Positions 49,994-60,584 are shown, counted from the stretch's first letter. The stretch is DNA of 64,000 bases from Phreatobacter sp. (GCF_016793595.1 NZ_JAEULY010000024.1:1-64000); one strand, 5' to 3'. Notes: generated by a model from the letters alone, not told the origin. Translations and numbers: made by a program.

Positions 49994-51487
49994 CTAGAAG
50001 CGCCCGCCCGTCTCGAATCCGTCGCCGCCACCCGAGGAGCCGCCGGAGGAGCCACCGCCGCCGCCCCACGAACCGCCCGACGAGCCGCCGCCACCGCCCC
50101 AGCTCCCGCCGGACGATCCACCGCCCCATGAGCCACCGGACGAGCCGCCGCCCCAGGAGCCGCCTCCGCCCCAGTTTCCGCCGCGGCCCCAGCCATCGTC
50201 ATCATCGTCGCGGCGCCGGTTCCAGCGCCGGCCCTGCTCCATGCGCGACCAGTAGTCCGCGCCGGTAATGACGCCGGTGACGAGGCCGCGCAGCAGCGCG
50301 CCGACCACGTCATTGTCGAAGACCGAGCCGTCGGCATCGTAGCGGCGCTGCCGGAAGCCGGTCGCGACCTGCGATGTCTCGGACCGCCGGCGCGAGATTT
50401 CGGCGAGATCGGCGCGCACCTTGCGGGCCTCGGCGGCGAACCGCTCCTGGGCGTCGCGCCCGGCCTGGATGCGGCCGACGAGGGCCTCGTCCTCCGGCGA
50501 AGGCGTGCGGCGCGCCTCCTGATAGAGCCTGTCGATATCCTCGCCGCGCAATGTCTCGGCTAGCATGCCGACCGCCTGCTGAAAGCGCGCATCCTGGCCC
50601 CGACCGAAGGCTTCCGCCTCCTTCTCCAACCCCTCGTGCTGTTGCTCAGCGGCCTGACGCGCCGCTTCCAGCGCGTCGAGCCGCCGGCGCTGCTCGGCGA
50701 TGGCGGCGTCGGTGCGGTCGCCGCCGACGGCGAGGAAGGCCGACTTCTCCATGGCCTTGACCTGCTCGACCGCATCGACGGCGGCGGCCGCCGCCCGGTT
50801 GGCATGCTCGCGCAGGCGCTTCGGAATTTCGGTCAGGCGCGCATAGTTCGGCCGCGCATCCTGATAGCGCACCAGCCGCGCCACCCAGCCGTCGATGAGG
50901 CGCGCGATGTTGCCGGCGCTGTAGTCCTGCGTGGCGTAGCTGCGCTTCCACAGATAGATGAACAGCGCATCGCTCTCGTAGGGCTTGCGCTTCGTCTCCA
51001 GTTCGTCCTCGGCGAGCTTCGCCTTCCGGTCGGCCTCGGCGGCCACCTGCGAGGCCTGCTCGGCCGAAGCGCGCGTCGATGCATAATCCTGCCGCGCGGC
51101 GAGACCCACCTGCGCCTCGTTCTGAACCGCGGTGCGCTGTTCCTCCGCCTCGATCAGTGTCTTGGCGAAAGCCTCACGGTCGGCGGCGATCTTGGCGATG
51201 CGGGCCTCGACCTCGACGACCCGCTTGTCGAGGTTGTTGCGGTCGTTGAGCCGCAGCGCCAGCACGGCGCGCACCTGCGTCGCCACCTGGTTCAGCCTGC
51301 CGCCGAGCCCGCTCTCGCTGTTGAGGCGGAAAGCGGCGAGCTGGCGGAACAGATCGCCTTCGGCGGCCTGCGCCTCGGTCGCCTGCCGGTTGGCATCGTC
51401 GAGCCGGCGCGTCGCATTGCTCTCGGCCTGCCGAAGCTCGGCGAGCGCGCCCTCGATGCCGCCCAGCGCGGAATGTCCGGGGATCAT
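49994..51487 (-). CDS. Coiled-coil protein with Gly/Ser/Trp-rich tail
   Basis: A 497-residue protein, third gene of an uncharacterised operon. Residues 1-170 and 225-380 are rich in heptad-like coiled coil (LRQAESNATRRLDDANRQAT, AEEQRTAVQNEAQVGLAARQ). A conserved-looking central block has SDALFIYLWKRSYATQDYSA and LIDGWVARLVRYQDARPNYA. After residue 380 comes a short hydrophobic stretch (VVGALLRGLVTGVITGADYW), then an acidic patch and about 70 residues of GGGSWGGGSSGG type. Such tails occur at the end of TPM/YgcG envelope proteins. TAGGAGG precedes the ATG, 11 bases after the upstream stop. Confidence 0.7.
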   Translation of the reverse strand: MIPGHSALGGIEGALAELRQAESNATRRLDDANRQATEAQAAEGDLFRQLAAFRLNSESGLGGRLNQVATQVRAVLALRLNDRNNLDKRVVEVEARIAKIAADREAFAKTLIEAEEQRTAVQNEAQVGLAARQDYASTRASAEQASQVAAEADRKAKLAEDELETKRKPYESDALFIYLWKRSYATQDYSAGNIARLIDGWVARLVRYQDARPNYARLTEIPKRLREHANRAAAAAVDAVEQVKAMEKSAFLAVGGDRTDAAIAEQRRRLDALEAARQAAEQQHEGLEKEAEAFGRGQDARFQQAVGMLAETLRGEDIDRLYQEARRTPSPEDEALVGRIQAGRDAQERFAAEARKVRADLAEISRRRSETSQVATGFRQRRYDADGSVFDNDVVGALLRGLVTGVITGADYWSRMEQGRRWNRRRDDDDDGWGRGGNWGGGGSWGGGSSGGSWGGGSSGGSWGGGGGSSGGSWGGGGGSSGGSSGGGDGFETGGRF

Positions 51488-51498
51488 TCGCGAACCTC

Positions 51499-52443
51499 CT
51501 ACCAGCTCGTGATGGCGCCGCCCGGCAGCGCTTCGCGCCAGGTCGGCTCAAGCTGGCCGCGCGCCTTGCGGCCGAGAATGTTGTTCTGGACGATGCCGTC
51601 GTCGCGCTTGTCGGCTTCCACCTGCCGGTACAGGCTCTCGGGAACCCTGATGCCCCATTTGGTCACGACGCGGGTCGCGCTGTCCTCCTCCGAGGTGATC
51701 GCCCGCGACAGCGCCCGGCCGTCCCGGCCGATGGCCTCGACGATGAGGTAGTAGTTCATGGCATTGGGGTTGCGCCGGGGCCGGCGCCAGACGCCGGTGG
51801 ATTCGCCCGGCCGCGAGACGATGCGCACGTCATATTCGGAGCGGACGTCGTCGCGCAGGCGCTCGAGATCGGCGACAGCGGTGCGCGCGGCCTCCGCCTT
51901 GCCGTCGCGCGCGGCGGTCTGGCCATCCGTCACCAGCGCGGCGACGCGCTGGCGCACGGCATCGGCCGTTGCCTCGCGGTTGATGTCGGCTGACACCCGC
52001 TCGATGGCTGCCGGAATCGTCTGGGTCAGTTCGACACGCGCCGAATAGCCCTGCCAGGCGAGCGTCCCGGCGCCGATGCCGAGCGCCGCGACAAGCGCCA
52101 GCGCCCATTTGCCCCACCTGCCCCGCGTCACGTAGAGCCGCGCGAGCTTCACCGAGAGGCTGTCCGCCGGCGGCTTGTAAAGGAAGCGCTCCTCGCGCAG
52201 GGCCTTGACGCCCTGCCGCAGGATCTCGTCGGGCACGGCGATGCCCTGGTTGCGGTAGATCGTCCTGAGCCGCTCGATCAGATCCTCCTCGCGGTCGCCC
52301 TCGGCAAGTTCCCGCTCGGTGATCTTCTGGTCATGCCGCAGGGTATCGACGACATCCATGGCGAGCATGATGTCGTCGAGCTGGGCGGGCGGCTTATCGG
52401 CCGCGGGTGCGGCCGAGGCGGTCGCAACGGCTGTGTCGGTCAT
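51499..52443 (-). CDS. DUF6384-like single-pass membrane protein
   Basis: A 314-residue protein, second gene of the operon. A cytoplasmic N-terminus of about 110 residues (LDDIMLAMDVVDTLRHDQKI, RLRTIYRNQGIAVPDEILRQ) precedes one membrane helix (WGKWALALVAALGIGAGTLA). The rest is likely periplasmic: a helical stretch (ADINREATADAVRQRVAALV) then a mixed domain (MNYYLIVEAIGRDGRALSRA, TRVVTKWGIRVPESLYRQVE). The N-terminal motif matches what I know as DUF6384; the assignment is tentative. A long inverted repeat lies 14 bases upstream of its start. It is followed by the coiled-coil gene. Confidence 0.7.
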   Translation of the reverse strand: MTDTAVATASAAPAADKPPAQLDDIMLAMDVVDTLRHDQKITERELAEGDREEDLIERLRTIYRNQGIAVPDEILRQGVKALREERFLYKPPADSLSVKLARLYVTRGRWGKWALALVAALGIGAGTLAWQGYSARVELTQTIPAAIERVSADINREATADAVRQRVAALVTDGQTAARDGKAEAARTAVADLERLRDDVRSEYDVRIVSRPGESTGVWRRPRRNPNAMNYYLIVEAIGRDGRALSRAITSEEDSATRVVTKWGIRVPESLYRQVEADKRDDGIVQNNILGRKARGQLEPTWREALPGGAITSW

Positions 52444-52457
52444 CCAAGTCTCGCTTC

Positions 52458-52547
52458 CGTCATGCCCGGGCTTGGCCCGGGCATCCACGACTTCTTCAAG
52501 ACGCCGTATTCAAGTCGTGGATTCCCGGGCCAAGCCCGGGCATGACG
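52458..52547. repeat. 90-bp inverted repeat (REP-like) in the operon
   Basis: Two 36-base arms, with one mismatch, around an 18-base loop. The outermost 24 bp pair perfectly and begin CGTCATGCCCGGGCTTGGCC. It lies between the TelA-like gene and the DUF6384-like gene. The same motif, less perfect, recurs at 63080-63170. This is the kind of element found in many copies in Rhizobiales genomes. Confidence 0.9.
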
Positions 52548-52576
52548 TGAAAGCAGCGTTTGAACGAGGGTATCCC

Positions 52577-53779
52577 TCACATGCCCAAAGCCGCGCCCTT
52601 CTCGGCGAGTGCGGCGAGCCGCTTCTTGCCGTCCTCCACCACGTCGCGGATCTCCTTGGAGTTCTGCGTGGAGAGCTTGCGCATCTCGTAGATGATCTCG
52701 CCGGACTTCTCCTGGAAGGAGACGACGCTCTCGACCAGTTTCTTCACCGCGTCCGCGCGGATGGTCGGGCCGTAGCCGGCGCGCAGCGCCTCCTCCTGCA
52801 CCTTGTCGCCGATCTCCGAGAGGGTTTCGAGCGACCTGGAGACGCCCTCCTTCATCTCGTTCAGCGTCTTGGTGGATTCGTGCAGGCCCTGCAGGCCGGT
52901 GAACGACGCCTTGAGGGCGGTCAGCACCGCGTCGTTGGTCGAGAAGAACGAGATCGCCTGCGAATAGACCCGCTCCTTGGCGTTGGTCGTCTGCATCAGG
53001 CGCGCCATGATGACCTCGGACGTGTTGTAGCCGATGGTCAGGTTGTCGGAGAGGTCCTTGGCGATCTGGTAGCGCTTCTCCTCGTCCTGCATCTCCCGCA
53101 GCTTGGTGTCGCGGACGAGTTCGAGATTGGCCCGTTCGGCCGGCACGGTGCCGGTATAGGCGGCGACGCCGTCGGAGGCGGCCTTCAGTTCGGCCTGCTT
53201 GGCCTGAAGCTTCTCGTTGGCCTTTTCCAGCACTTCGAGGGCCTGCACCTCGGCCTGTTTCAGTGCGCCGCGGAAGTCGCGATAGGCGTCGAGAATGGTC
53301 ACCTCGCGCTGGATCTGGTCCTTGGTGGCCCGCGCGACGTCGAGATAGACCGTGCGGATGCCGTCGAAGCGGGTGGCGATGTCGCCGCGCCTGACCTTGG
53401 TCCAGATGTTCTCCAGCCGCTCGAAAGTCGAGATCTTGCCGTCGGCGAGCTGGTCGACCATGCGCTTGGCGTCGTCGCGGATCGAGTTGAAGCTCTTGGT
53501 GATGAGCTCGTAGCGCTCGCCGATCTCCATGCCGGCGACCTGGTTGCGCACCACCTCGTTGAACACGCCGACCTGGTTCAGCGTGCGGGCGATCATCGTC
53601 ACCCGGTCCTGGTCGAGGTCGGAAATCTTCTGCAGCAGCGGGATGATCGGCTGCTCGTCGATCTTGGCCGGCATCAGCCCGAGATCGCGCAGGACGCCCG
53701 TGGCGCGGTCGAGATACTGCATCGGAGAGGGAACGACGGTCTTGGTCGCGGTGGTCGTGGGCGTGGTGCTGCTGCTCAT
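52577..53779 (-). CDS. TelA-like/cell-surface-type helical protein
   Basis: A 400-residue protein, first gene of the operon, with no signal peptide or membrane helix. It is almost wholly helical: IIPLLQKISDLDQDRVTMIA, GERYELITKSFNSIRDDAKR, FRGALKQAEVQALEVLEKAN, MARLMQTTNAKERVYSQAIS and a final coiled coil. The order and spacing of helices recall the TelA toxic-anion resistance family, but I see no unambiguous signature, so this is a resemblance. In databases such proteins are often called only 'cell surface protein'. No strong ribosome binding site is visible. Confidence 0.6.
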   Translation of the reverse strand: MSSSTTPTTTATKTVVPSPMQYLDRATGVLRDLGLMPAKIDEQPIIPLLQKISDLDQDRVTMIARTLNQVGVFNEVVRNQVAGMEIGERYELITKSFNSIRDDAKRMVDQLADGKISTFERLENIWTKVRRGDIATRFDGIRTVYLDVARATKDQIQREVTILDAYRDFRGALKQAEVQALEVLEKANEKLQAKQAELKAASDGVAAYTGTVPAERANLELVRDTKLREMQDEEKRYQIAKDLSDNLTIGYNTSEVIMARLMQTTNAKERVYSQAISFFSTNDAVLTALKASFTGLQGLHESTKTLNEMKEGVSRSLETLSEIGDKVQEEALRAGYGPTIRADAVKKLVESVVSFQEKSGEIIYEMRKLSTQNSKEIRDVVEDGKKRLAALAEKGAALGM

Positions 53780-53893
53780 CTCGACACTCGTTGGCCAGGC
53801 CGGCCCGCCGCCGGCCGGCTCAATGTGATGGCCGCCTCACCCAAAGGCAAGGCGCGCTGACAGATGAGCTGTCCGATGGCCGGCTTGAGAATT

Positions 53894-54622
53894 TCAGCGC
53901 GCGGTGCGGGCGATCGTGCCGGCCACCTGCTCGGCCATGCAGGCATGGCCGGAGGCTGTCAGGTGCAGCCCATCCCAGGCGATCAGGCCGTCGAAGGCGG
54001 AGCGGTCGGAGGCCGCGACCATCTGCATCGCCGCATAGCGCCTGACCACCGGCACGCCCTGCCGGCCGGCTTCCTCGGCGACGACGCGGGCAGCGACCTC
54101 GGTGGCGTTGGACCGTTCGGCCCAGCGGGAATATTGCGGATCGACCAGCAGGGCTTCCGCCCCGGCGGCGCGGATGGCGCGAATGCCGCCCGACACGGTC
54201 GCGCGCAGGCTGTCGACGGACACGCCGAAATTGGCGTCGTTGGTGCCGACCTGCCAGACGACGAGCAGCGGCCTGTGCCGGGCAAGCTCGGAGGCGAGGC
54301 GGCCGGCGGCGCCCGAGGCGGTTTCACCGGACACGCCGGAAACGACGACCTCGATGGTGGCGCGCGGGAAGCGCGACTTGAGGATGGGGCCGAGGCGGTG
54401 GGCAAAGCCGAGGCCGCCCGAGCCGACGCCCGCCGTGGTCGACGAGCCGATGGCGAGGATGCGGACCGCCTGTCCGCTCTTCAGCCGGGCGGCGGTCTGC
54501 GGCAACGATGCCGCGCCGATGGCACCGGCGAGCGACGGCACCGGGCACTGGGCCACGGCGAGAGCAGGCATCGCAAGAAGCCCGCTGACAAGAGCCGCCG
54601 CGGCGACAACCGACCTGAGCAT
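53894..54622 (-). CDS. Exported SGNH/GDSL-type hydrolase
   Basis: A 242-residue secreted esterase-like protein. The signal peptide is LRSVVAAAALVSGLLAMPAL, with cleavage near AVA-Q. Block I with the catalytic Ser61 is AIGSSTTAGVGSG, block III is VWQVGTNDANFG, and block V with Asp and His is IAWDGLHLTASGH. The substrate may be an ester or acylated glycan. It stands between the TelA-like operon and the AbrB-family transporter, on the same strand as both, with gaps of about 100 bases. Confidence 0.88.
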   Translation of the reverse strand: MLRSVVAAAALVSGLLAMPALAVAQCPVPSLAGAIGAASLPQTAARLKSGQAVRILAIGSSTTAGVGSGGLGFAHRLGPILKSRFPRATIEVVVSGVSGETASGAAGRLASELARHRPLLVVWQVGTNDANFGVSVDSLRATVSGGIRAIRAAGAEALLVDPQYSRWAERSNATEVAARVVAEEAGRQGVPVVRRYAAMQMVAASDRSAFDGLIAWDGLHLTASGHACMAEQVAGTIARTAR

Positions 54623-54715
54623 GAAGGGAATACCCCACCGGAGGAGCAGACCGCTCTATGCCCGAAATACTTGGATTCCGCAATGGGATGCCGCAGAAGC
54701 GAACATAAACTTTGG

Positions 54716-55840
54716 TTAAGCTTTGCGACGGATCACCATGCGCGCGGCTAACGGCAACAGGACCGCGATGCCGACGAATCGCACGAGATGGTGCGCTCCG
54801 ACGAAGGCCGGGTCCATGTCGAGCACGAAGGCGAGCACGGCCATGGCCTCGATGCCGCCGGGCGCATAGGCGAGGATCACCTTGCCGACCGGCAGGCCAG
54901 CGACCAGCGCGACGGCCGTCGCGACCACCGCCGTCACCGCGGTTCCCACCAGGAAGGCGCCGACGGAGGCGCGCAGCAGCAGGCGCAGCTCGGCGAGCGA
55001 GGTTCCGGCGAAGCGCCCGGCGATCAGCACGCCCATGACGATGAAGCCGCCGATGACCACCGGCTCCGGCACCAGCGCGGTGACGAGGCCGCTGGCATGC
55101 AGCACCGCGCTGGCGAGCATGGCGCCGACCGTCGCGCCCCCAGGCACGCGCAGGCGCTCCATCCCCAGTCCGCAGCTGACGGAAAAGGCCACCAGCAGCG
55201 CCATTTCCGTCCAGTGAACCGGGGCGTTTCCCGCGATCGGCCGCGCCGCCGCGCCGAGCCCGGCCAGCGCCATCAGGCTGGGCAGCGCCGCAACCAGCAG
55301 AACCAGGCGGAAACTCTGGATCACCGCCACCACGCGCGCATCGGCGCGGGAATCCAGCGTCAGCGCCATGACGTAGTTCAGCGCGCCGGGAATCGAGGCG
55401 AAGAACGCCGTCTCGCGGTCGAACCGCTCGATGCGGACGAGATAGACCATGATGCCGCCGACGATGGCCGGGACCAGCACCACCAGCCCCGCCATCGAGA
55501 TGGGCCATGACAGCATCAGCCGCAGCGTGTCCGGCGTCACCGCCGAACCCATGACGATGCCGATCAGCAGGAAGCCCGCCGTCGCCACCGGCCCGGGCAC
55601 GCGCACCGGCAACCCGGCGAGCGTTCCGATCGTCACCGCGATCAGCGCGCCGGACAGCCATGCCGCCGGCAGGCCGAGCCGGTCGAACGCGAAGCCTCCG
55701 GCCAGCCCGATCAGGCAGGGCAGAACGAAGCTGCGGACCAGGGTCCGGATGGCGGCAAGGCTTGGCACCCTTCCCGCTTCGCACGAACCGCATCGCCAAG
55801 GCAAAGCGCCTCCCGGCATGGCTGCCGGGACCGGCTTCAC
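54716..55840 (-). CDS. AbrB-family membrane transporter (DUF-type ammonia monooxygenase-like)
   Basis: A multi-pass membrane protein of up to 374 residues, of the AbrB (putative ammonia monooxygenase, PF05145) family; actual activity is unknown. Conserved parts include FDRLGLPAAWLSGALIAVTI and, in its second repeat, VPGGATVGAMLASAVLHASG. The late LAYAPGGIEAMAVLAFVLDM with DPAFVGAHHLVRFVGI is characteristic. The GTG start at 55840 overlaps the rnk stop (GTGA). A GTG at 55768 (VPSLAAIRTLVRSF) would fit the family N-terminus better, so the first 24 residues are doubtful. Confidence 0.8.
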   Translation of the reverse strand: MKPVPAAMPGGALPWRCGSCEAGRVPSLAAIRTLVRSFVLPCLIGLAGGFAFDRLGLPAAWLSGALIAVTIGTLAGLPVRVPGPVATAGFLLIGIVMGSAVTPDTLRLMLSWPISMAGLVVLVPAIVGGIMVYLVRIERFDRETAFFASIPGALNYVMALTLDSRADARVVAVIQSFRLVLLVAALPSLMALAGLGAAARPIAGNAPVHWTEMALLVAFSVSCGLGMERLRVPGGATVGAMLASAVLHASGLVTALVPEPVVIGGFIVMGVLIAGRFAGTSLAELRLLLRASVGAFLVGTAVTAVVATAVALVAGLPVGKVILAYAPGGIEAMAVLAFVLDMDPAFVGAHHLVRFVGIAVLLPLAARMVIRRKA

Positions 55841-56256
55841 GCGGCAGGCGGGCGCACCGCCGAGACCGTCAGCCGGTGCGGGTGGCCGCTCGGGCCGGTC
55901 CAGTTGAAGGACTGTCCCGGCGACAGGCCGATCAGCGCGGCGCCGACCGGCGTCAGGACCGAGATGCGGCCGGATGAGATGTCCGCCTCCGCCGGCATGA
56001 CCAGCCGCACGGTGCGCGCTTCGCCGGTATCGGAGACATAGTCGATCTCCGAGCCGAGGCCGACGACGTCAGCCGGGCGGCGCGCGACCGATACGACACG
56101 GGCGCGGTCCATCTCGTCGAGCAGAGTCTCGGCGACATCGGGAATGCGCTCATAGGCGGAATTGGCCAGCGCGGTGACGATCCGGTGATCGGTTTCGCTG
56201 ACGATGATGGCGGGCATGGCCCGCCGGCTGCGGCGCGGAGCCGTCTGGGTCGTCAT
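55837..56256 (-). CDS. rnk: Nucleoside diphosphate kinase regulator (GreA/GreB-like)
   Basis: A 139-residue protein with the GreA/GreB C-terminal domain but without the long coiled-coil arm, as in Rnk. Landmarks: IIVSETDHRIVTALANSAYE, VVGLGSEIDYVSDTGEARTV, LVMPAEADISSGRISVLTPV and GAALIGLSPGQSFNWTGPSG. Such proteins bind RNA polymerase. AAGGACATCACC precedes the chosen ATG. It is followed by the AbrB-family gene with a four-base overlap. Confidence 0.88.
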   Translation of the reverse strand: MTTQTAPRRSRRAMPAIIVSETDHRIVTALANSAYERIPDVAETLLDEMDRARVVSVARRPADVVGLGSEIDYVSDTGEARTVRLVMPAEADISSGRISVLTPVGAALIGLSPGQSFNWTGPSGHPHRLTVSAVRPPAA

Positions 56257-56562
56257 GGTGATGTCCTTGGAAAAAAGAGCGTGACCGCGCCACCCGGCGC
56301 CGGTCATTCGGAAGATGAGCGGGGATGAACAGCGTGCCGGTGTCGGACGGATGGAATGTCAGACACGACGACGGCCCCAGACCCGGGGCACGCGTCCGGG
56401 CAAGGGGCTAGGAGCCGAAGATCAGTTTCGCCGGCAGGAGGCCGGGACGCGAAGAGGCTGCGCTGGTCATGCCGCCAATGTCGGCACGGACCGGCCGATT
56501 GTCAATCCGCAGAAGTTCACATTTTGTTCGCGCTCGAAGGTCGGATATGCTAGGCGTGAGGC

Positions 56563-57741
56563 ATGTCCGAGACCGTCCTTGTCGTCGCCGGCCGGCCGAT
56601 CACGGCTGGCGAAATCGCCCTCGCCCTCCTCGGCCTGTCGGTCGCGCTGCTGCTCGTCCTGTTCGTCGCCATGCGACGGCAGGCCGCAGCGCGCGCGCTG
56701 GAGGCGGAGCGCGCCGTTTTCCACGCGCAGGAGATCGAGGAGCGGATGGGCGAGATGGCGCGCATCCAGTCTGAACTGACTGGCCGCATGCAGGCCATGG
56801 CGGAGGGGCTGGGATCGCGGCAGAACGATCTTGCCAAGGCTCTCGGCGACCGGCTCGACGGCATGTCGACCCGCATCGGCCAGTCGCTCGAAGGCCAGAC
56901 GAAGACCACAGTGGAAAATCTCGGCCGCCTTAACGAGCGCCTCGCGGTCATCGACAACGCCCAGAGGAACCTGACGGACCTTGCGGGCCAGGTCGTGACG
57001 CTGAAGGACGTGCTCGCCAACAAGCAGGCCCGCGGCGCCTTCGGACAGGGTCGCATGGAGGCCATCCTTCAGGACGGGCTGCCGTCGGGCGGCTACGACC
57101 TTCAGGCGACCCTCTCCAACGGCAAGCGTCCCGACGCCCTCGTCCGGCTCGCGGGCGACCCACGCGGCCTCGTGGTCGACGCCAAATTCCCGCTGGAGGC
57201 GGTGACCATGTGGCGCGAGGCGCGCGCGGAGGAAATGCGGCGCATGGCGGCGCAGCGCCTCCGGCAAGACCTGTCGGTCCACATCCGCGACATCGCCGAC
57301 AAATACCTGATCGCCGGCGAGACGCAGGAGGTGGCGCTGATGTTCGTGCCCTCCGAGGGCATCTATGCCGACCTCAACGAGCATTTCGACGACGTCATGC
57401 AGCGGGCCTTCCGCGCGCGCGTGCTGATCGTCTCGCCCTCGCTGATGATGCTGGCGGTTCAGGTGGTGCAAGGCCTGCTGAAGGACGAGCGCATGCGCGA
57501 GGAGGCGCAGGTGATCCAGAAGGAGGTCGCCCACCTGCTCGGCGACGTCAGGCGCCTGTCGGAGCGGGTGCTGAACCTGCAGAAGCATTTCGGCCAGGCG
57601 CAGGATGACCTCGGCCAGATCCTCACCTCCGCCGACAAGATCGCGCGGCGCGGCGGGCGCATCGAGGCGCTGGAATTCGAGGACGGACCGGCCGATGCAT
57701 CGGCCGCCTTGCCGCTGAATGGCAGGCAGGCGGCGGAATAG
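56563..57741 (+). CDS. rmuC: DNA recombination protein RmuC
   Basis: A 392-residue protein with an N-terminal membrane segment (ITAGEIALALLGLSVALLLV), a coiled coil and the RmuC nuclease-like core: GAFGQGRMEAILQDGLPSGG, DAKFPLEAVTMWREAR and ETQEVALMFVPSEGIYADLN. RmuC limits inversions and other rearrangements between short repeats in E. coli. A TGAGGC sequence precedes the ATG. It lies alone, convergent with tgt, and divergent from rnk. Confidence 0.93.
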   Translation: MSETVLVVAGRPITAGEIALALLGLSVALLLVLFVAMRRQAAARALEAERAVFHAQEIEERMGEMARIQSELTGRMQAMAEGLGSRQNDLAKALGDRLDGMSTRIGQSLEGQTKTTVENLGRLNERLAVIDNAQRNLTDLAGQVVTLKDVLANKQARGAFGQGRMEAILQDGLPSGGYDLQATLSNGKRPDALVRLAGDPRGLVVDAKFPLEAVTMWREARAEEMRRMAAQRLRQDLSVHIRDIADKYLIAGETQEVALMFVPSEGIYADLNEHFDDVMQRAFRARVLIVSPSLMMLAVQVVQGLLKDERMREEAQVIQKEVAHLLGDVRRLSERVLNLQKHFGQAQDDLGQILTSADKIARRGGRIEALEFEDGPADASAALPLNGRQAAE

Positions 57742-57785
57742 CAGGGGATTGCAGCCGCCCCGGCGCCGCCCTCGCGGTGATGGGT

Positions 57786-58918
<1,133 letters not shown>

Positions 58919-58922
<4 letters not shown>

Positions 58923-59989
58923 CTGGCCTCGCGGAGGATCAGGCTGCCGTCGCCGTAGGAATAGAACCGGTATCCGGTCGCGAGGGCGTGGGCATAGGCC
59001 GCCTTCATGGTCTCGAGGCCGGCAAAGGCGGAGACCAGCATGAACAGGGTCGAACGCGGCAGGTGGAAATTGGTCATCAGCGCATCGACCGCGCGAAAGC
59101 GGTAGCCGGGCGTGATGAAAATGGAGGTCTCCGCGGCGAAGGGCCGGATCATGCCGTCCTCGGCCGCAGCGCTTTCAAGGAGCCGCAGCGAGGTCGTGCC
59201 GACCGCGACGATGCGCCCTCCCCGCGCCCTGACGGCGTTGAGCGCGGCCGATGTCTCAGGCGTCACCAGCCCGTATTCGGGGTGCATGCGGTGATCTGCG
59301 GTGTCATCGGCCTTCACCGGGAGGAACGTGCCGGCGCCGACATGCAGGGTAAGAAAATGCAGGGAAACGCCCCGCGCCTTCAGCCGCTCCATCAGGTCCG
59401 GCGTGAAATGGAGGCCGGCAGTGGGGGCCGCGACCGAGCCCTCGTCGCGGGCATAGACAGTCTGGTAGTCGGCGCGGTCCTGCGCGTCCTCGGGGCGTTT
59501 CGAGGCGATATAGGGCGGCAGCGGCACATGGCCGACGCGGGCGATGGCCTCGTCGAGATAGGCGCCGGAAAACTCGAACTCGAAGATGACGCCGTCGTCG
59601 TCCTTGGAGACGACGGTCGCATGGAGCGCCGCGAGCAGGCAGGCTTCGGGCGTCTCGCCGAAGCGCACGAGGTCGCCGGGCTGCAGCTTCTTCGCGCCCT
59701 TGACGAAGGCGAGCCAGCGCTCGGGCGCGAGCCGCCTGTGCAGGGTCGCGGAAATGGTCGCGACCACCCCGCCCCGCTCGCGGATGCCTTCCAACTGCGC
59801 CGGGATGACCCGCGTGTCGTTGAACACCAGCGCGTCGCCGGGCCCAAGCAGATCGGGCAGATCGCGCACGGCGCGGTCCTCAAGTCCGTCCGGCCGCACC
59901 ACCAGGAGGCGTGCGGCATCGCGCGGGCTCGCCGGGCGAAGGGCGATCCGGTCGGGCGGCAGGTCGAAATCGAACAGGTCGACGCGCAT
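58919..59989 (-). CDS. queA: S-adenosylmethionine:tRNA ribosyltransferase-isomerase
   Basis: Adds the epoxycyclopentane ring to preQ1 in tRNA, the step before queuosine; 356 residues. Landmarks: DFDLPPDRIALRPASPRDAA, ALVFNDTRVIPAQLEGIRER, GSVAAPTAGLHFTPDLMERL and LHVGAGTFLPVKADDTADHR, with TNFHLPRSTLFMLVSAFAGL near the end. It overlaps tgt by four bases. It lies downstream of two cyclophilin genes and coaD, all on the minus strand, an arrangement widespread in Rhizobiales. Confidence 0.97.
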
Positions 59990-60083
59990 CGGATAGCGAA
60001 AAGCAGAACCACAAATGAAAACGGCGCCCGGATCGCTCCGCGCGCCGCGTCACCTATCACAAGATGTCAGATAATACCCGGGA

Positions 60084-60584
60084 TCAAAGCTTTGCGACGA
60101 TGTCGCCATAGGTCGCGGCATCGTCGGCAGCGATCTTGGCGACGACGATCTTGTCGGGATCGCGGACCGGCTCGCCGCGCTTGATGCCATCGACATTGTC
60201 CATGCCGTCCACGACCTTGCCCCAGACGGTGTACTGCTTGTCGAGGAAGCGGGCGTCGTCGAACACGATGAAGAACTGCGAGTTCGCGGAGTTCGGGTTC
60301 TGCGCGCGGGCCATGGAGGCGATGCCGCGCACATGCGGCTCGGCATTGAACTCGGCCTTGAGGTCCGGGTACTTCGAGCCGCCGGTGCCGGTGCCGTGCG
60401 GGCAGCCGGTCTGGGCCATGAAGCCGTCAATGACACGATGGAAGACGATGCCGTCGTAGAAGCCCTCGCGGACCAGCTTCTTGATGTGGTCGACATGGCC
60501 GGGCGCGAGGTCCGGGCGCATGGCGATGACGACGCGTCCCTTGGTCGTCTCGAGGATCATGGTATTTTCGGCGTCGAGGGCCAT
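60084..60584 (-). CDS. ppiB: Cytoplasmic cyclophilin-type peptidyl-prolyl isomerase
   Basis: Catalyses proline cis-trans isomerisation; 166 residues without signal peptide. The active-site elements are YDGIVFHRVIDGFMAQTGCP, GIASMARAQNPNSANSQFFI and DKQYTVWGKVVDGMDNVDGI. AAGGAGG precedes the ATG. It lies 34 bases downstream of a second, exported cyclophilin gene, presumably a paralogue from tandem duplication. Confidence 0.95.
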   Translation of the reverse strand: MALDAENTMILETTKGRVVIAMRPDLAPGHVDHIKKLVREGFYDGIVFHRVIDGFMAQTGCPHGTGTGGSKYPDLKAEFNAEPHVRGIASMARAQNPNSANSQFFIVFDDARFLDKQYTVWGKVVDGMDNVDGIKRGEPVRDPDKIVVAKIAADDAATYGDIVAKL

